DNA from: Hyaloperonospora brassicae
Taxonomy: Eukaryota > Oomycota > Peronosporomycetes > Peronosporales > Peronosporaceae
DNA: 64,000 nucleotides
Reading direction: 5' to 3'
NCBI GenBank assembly: GCA_947650285.1
Contig: CANTFL010000014.1
Location: 1-64,000, forward strand
The notes below the pieces were generated by a model. It was given only the letters and a program-made list of their open reading frames with translations. It was not told the DNA's origin and searched no databases. Positions 61,457 to 64,000 of the stretch are shown piece by piece. Position 1 is the first letter of the stretch. Each line of letters opens with the position of its first letter. Made by a program: the position numbers and the translations under genes.

Positions 61457-61848
61457 GTTGAAAGGCTACGGCCTTCCGTTTGACGGAGGCGTTGCTCCAC
61501 GTCTGGTGTTGAGAACACGTAACCACTCCGGTTTCGAATAACCGCCTGGGTATGAGTGCGACGTAGAGCACGCTCCTCCCGCTGACGGATCAGCTGCTGT
61601 TGCTCGTCGAGCGGGTTCGTGATGATGTTCTCATCTGCATCTGTTGTATGATGCTGCGCCACTGGCGCGGTGGTATCACCACGTTCAACGAACGGATTCG
61701 ATGCTGTTAGAGGACGAGCCTCAGGTACAGCGGAGTGGGATGATATCCCGTCATCTCCATGGACACTGGTATCACTACCATAACCCACATCCTCGTCGAA
61801 GTCGAGGTAAGATGAAAGAGTTTGAGACTCGTTGGGTGGCAATGCCAT
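61399..61848 (-). CDS. Antisense ORF-a of the Ty3/gypsy family (right arm)
   Basis: 149 codons, mirror copy of 48955-49404. The ATG at 61848 is in the same ACCATGG context about 110 bp inside the 3' LTR. It overlaps ORF-b in a different frame. Confidence 0.58.
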   Translation of the reverse strand: MALPPNESQTLSSYLDFDEDVGYGSDTSVHGDDGISSHSAVPEARPLTASNPFVERGDTTAPVAQHHTTDADENIITNPLDEQQQLIRQREERALRRTHTQAVIRNRSGYVFSTPDVEQRLRQTEGRSLSTWAIGPEVTSPEDTHFERL

Positions 61849-61955
61849 GGTGTTTCGTGTTAAGAACCGTAAGGTTAAGCACACACACACACCAACCTCT
61901 TCGAGGAAAGAAGCCGATTGACGTTTTGTGGTAACGTCAGTCTGGTGGGTGAGGG

Positions 61956-62428
61956 TGTAACGGGGTTACACGTCGGCTGGTAGTCGACGATAGGTGTGGT
62001 GCACACAAGAGAGGGGGTTACCCTATAAAGTAATTTTAGAACACAGTGAGTGTATCAATTGTTGAAGACTGATGTCTGTCATCAATTGATTACGAGATCT
62101 TTTAAGAGGTTATTTAGGGCAGGTTAAATACGTTGTTCTAAGGTGTTCTTTTAGGTTAATCAAAAAAAAAATTCAGTTCCCCTTTTGATCACTGAAAGAC
62201 ACGTGCCTCACGAGGCGTCTTTGATCGGTAGGAGCTAGCAATACCTGTGAAGGTAGCTACTCTTGAGCACTCTGTGCTGTGATTATTTTGAATCGTTTGG
62301 TCCCTCAGGAATGGGGACCGTAAGCTCTCTGAGCTTGTTGACTCTCTGAGTCGGGTTCGTAGAACCAAAGTTGCTCGTAAGAGCGTTAAGTCTTCCTCTG
62401 ACTTAAGGAGCTGTGTAGATCCGCTACA
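61956..62428 (+). repeat. LTR-D (473 bp), right LTR of the outer element
   Basis: TGTAACGG...CGCTACA, preceded by the purine-rich GGTGGGTGAGGG and followed by the target duplication GCGGG (62429-62433). Confidence 0.92.
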
Positions 62429-63082
62429 GCGGGCTTCAACATCTTGGTGAGGAGAATATAGGTACATACATATATATTGCACTTCATCTTATTCGTGCGC
62501 AGTTTGAAAAGCAAGATACACATGGAAATAGTCTCGACAATATATCGTCATCGTTGGCGCATCGCCAATTGTTTTGTGCTCTCGTAGAAGCCATAGACTT
62601 AAAAAGACTCATGGACGGCTATTAAATCTCATATAAGGCAAAGTCTCATATTGACGCGTGATAAGATCACCGCAAGCGAGCACCACGTTTGTATAAATGA
62701 GAGTGAAACATCTTTGCCCACAGCTGTATCAAGGATACCCATTCTATCATCAGCCGACCAGAATCACCAATTAACACTAGATGCGCGCAATCATTGGTGG
62801 TCAAAAAAGTTTACACTTGAGACAGTTCTGTCCGATGACTTGGACAAGCGCTTTCCGTTCCGGCTTAGCGACTGCCGGTCCGATCCCACCCCCTTCAATA
62901 CAAAATCATGGTGTCAAAGTGATGGGTATCACATACGGCTCAGAGATGTCACTCAAAAGCCAGTACCGAGCATTCGGCCCCTAGGTAGGAATGACTTGTC
63001 GCAAACTGTGTCCGAAATACTTGATCTTCCAATAAGGGATATTATGCGTCGGTGTGAGCCACCCTATGCCATTACTATTTGA
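62429..63082 (+). other. Weak open frames next to the insertion site
   Basis: A frame runs open from the target duplication to TAA at about 62628 (65 codons, HLGEENIGTYIYIALHLIRA...). A second frame at 62651-63082 is open for 143 codons without an in-frame ATG near its start (HWWSKKFTLETVLSDDLDKR, DVTQKPVPSIRPLGRNDLSQ). In AT-rich DNA both are longer than expected by chance and could be exons or remains of a gene. No domain is recognised. Confidence 0.25.
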
Positions 63083-63827
63083 TATGAGCTCATGCGAATG
63101 TATCTCGATAAAAATATTCGCATTATGTTCTTTGCTGCATAAACATAAAAATATCGTCTAAGGTAATATTTGGCAATGCTCTTTATGTTGATTTGTATAA
63201 GCCACTGCAGTATACCACTGTACCACTCATCGCTTCTTGACGCGCGCGATAAATGCTGAGCAGGTAGCGATAATCGAAAGCTAATGGTTTTAAAAATTAG
63301 AGTAAGATTAATTTTAGGATTCTTTATTGATCACTCGCCTTTTCGTTAACGAGCACCCACCCCACAGATTAGGGCCTCTGATTGGTCCTAGTGTCGAATC
63401 AGAACTTAATATTCAACGAATTACCTGACTCCTGACAGCAACCACCTCGCACTACCATTTTGACTACCTTTCTTTTCGTTTAACCCACGATGAACAGCCG
63501 AGCACCCTCTAATGCCCACGCTTTGCCGCACGCATTAATATCTTATACAGAGCAAATGCATTGTGTTCAACAAACTGCATCTTCAGTGTCTGCATATAAA
63601 TAAGAGTCCTAAAATCATCAGTACCAATTATCTACGTCACATAACGGTGTTGCTCTTTCGAAAAGTACCTGTCATGAGAGATTTCAATTCGTCAAAATCA
63701 ATTTTTTTGAACTTCTAGACCTACTACTGACGGTAAAACTACCGGTAAATTTAATCTACGGGTGCTGGTGGTAATGGTTGACGACAGGTGCGATTTATGG
63801 CCGGTTTTTTGATCAGATCCGACATCG
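63083..63827. other. AT-rich interval, nothing recognised
   Basis: No open frame of note, no repeat ends, no tRNA-like structure seen. Confidence 0.5.
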
Positions 63828-64000
63828 TCAGAATCGAACTAAGGCACCCAAAGCAGCATCCATATGCTCAAATAGCGATGGTAGTCGCTGTGTTGACCCA
63901 GTTGTAAGGCCACGTGTCTGCACTAGCACAGGGTCACGGATACCGGTCTCAGAAACTGCCAAAACATGATCAAGGAGAATGCGCTTGCGATGGGATGGGA
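63828..64000 (-). pseudogene. Possible C-terminal remnant of a transposase-like protein (runs off the window)
   Basis: On the minus strand a frame is open from the window edge to TGA at 63828. It reads like DPVLVQTRG...GSTQRLPSLFEHM, loosely reminiscent of the Arg-Gly-x-Gly-Ser-Thr tail of some oomycete MULE-type transposase or related proteins. The canonical Pro of the RGRP motif is missing and the similarity is from memory, so the call is weak. Confidence 0.25.

Larger units (their letters stand above)
47253..62428 (+). mobile_element. Outer Ty3/gypsy element, carrying an inverted nested copy of the same family
   Basis: The outer element is bounded by LTR-A (47253-47726) and LTR-D (61956-62428), both in the same (plus) orientation, and by a perfect 5-bp target duplication GCGGG at 47248-47252 and 62429-62433. 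Removing the inner element and one duplication (48375-55965) leaves about 7.6 kb, the expected length of one element. Its gag is cut at codon MAAM/MQSD by the inner element. The gag 3' half, pol, integrase and antisense frames lie at 55961-61955. The 5' half of gag with the primer binding site lies at 47727-48374 but in inverted orientation. Confidence 0.9.

Noticed and set aside
47253..62428. Whole palindrome as a simple assembly artefact
   Set aside because: Not excluded, but two different perfect 5-bp target duplications at biologically expected places, and real differences between LTRs and gag copies, would be hard to obtain by misassembly.
1..64000. CRISPR arrays, operons, rRNA or tRNA genes
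   Set aside because: None seen. The genes have introns and retroelements of eukaryotic type; repeats found are microsatellites or LTRs.

Overview
The window looks like nuclear DNA of a filamentous oomycete, most likely the Phytophthora / downy mildew group (Peronosporales). This rests on a GT48 beta-1,3-glucan synthase fused to a sugar-porter-like membrane region, short GT-AG introns (56-114 nt), compact GC-rich genes in gene islands, and Ty3/gypsy elements of oomycete type filling the space between them. The assignment comes from family recognition by eye; no search was run.

Layout. 1-7.9 kb is gene-poor and holds badly decayed Ty3/gypsy remains at about 1-1.7 kb and probably 2.1-3.5 kb. 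7.9-30 kb is a dense block of housekeeping genes: a CBP/p300-type histone acetyltransferase (minus, three exons inferred, 7956-14693); a MYND/SET (SMYD-type) lysine methyltransferase (plus, five exons that join in frame, 15587-17360); an RBMX2/Ist3-like RRM splicing protein (plus, 17847 to about 18750); a WRAP53/TCAB1-like WD40 protein (minus, 18813-20111, convergent with the previous gene); and the 2487-residue glucan synthase (plus, 22497-29960). 30406-35595 is a young, almost intact Ty3/gypsy element (minus) with identical 175-bp LTRs and a 5-bp target duplication. 35.6-41.1 kb has no convincing gene. 41.1-46.4 kb carries three tandem paralogs of a secreted, cysteine-rich, single-pass membrane protein that I cannot assign to a named family. 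Their central ectodomain is almost identical in DNA while both ends differ, and the first copy is frameshifted.

47253-62428 is one compound structure. A Ty3/gypsy element (plus) with 5-bp target duplication GCGGG was entered within gag by a second copy of the same family in the opposite orientation (target duplication CATGC). The short PBS-gag segment between two facing LTRs was then flipped. The result is a palindrome with near-identical arms of about 6 kb. The family also carries a pair of open frames on the antisense strand between integrase and the 3' LTR, overlapping the chromodomain coding region. The last 1.6 kb is AT-rich with weak open frames only.

The main genes fall into chromatin modification (CBP/p300, SMYD), RNA and telomerase biology (RBMX2, WRAP53), cell-wall synthesis (glucan synthase) and an uncharacterised cell-surface family. 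Nothing in the sequence ties them into one pathway.
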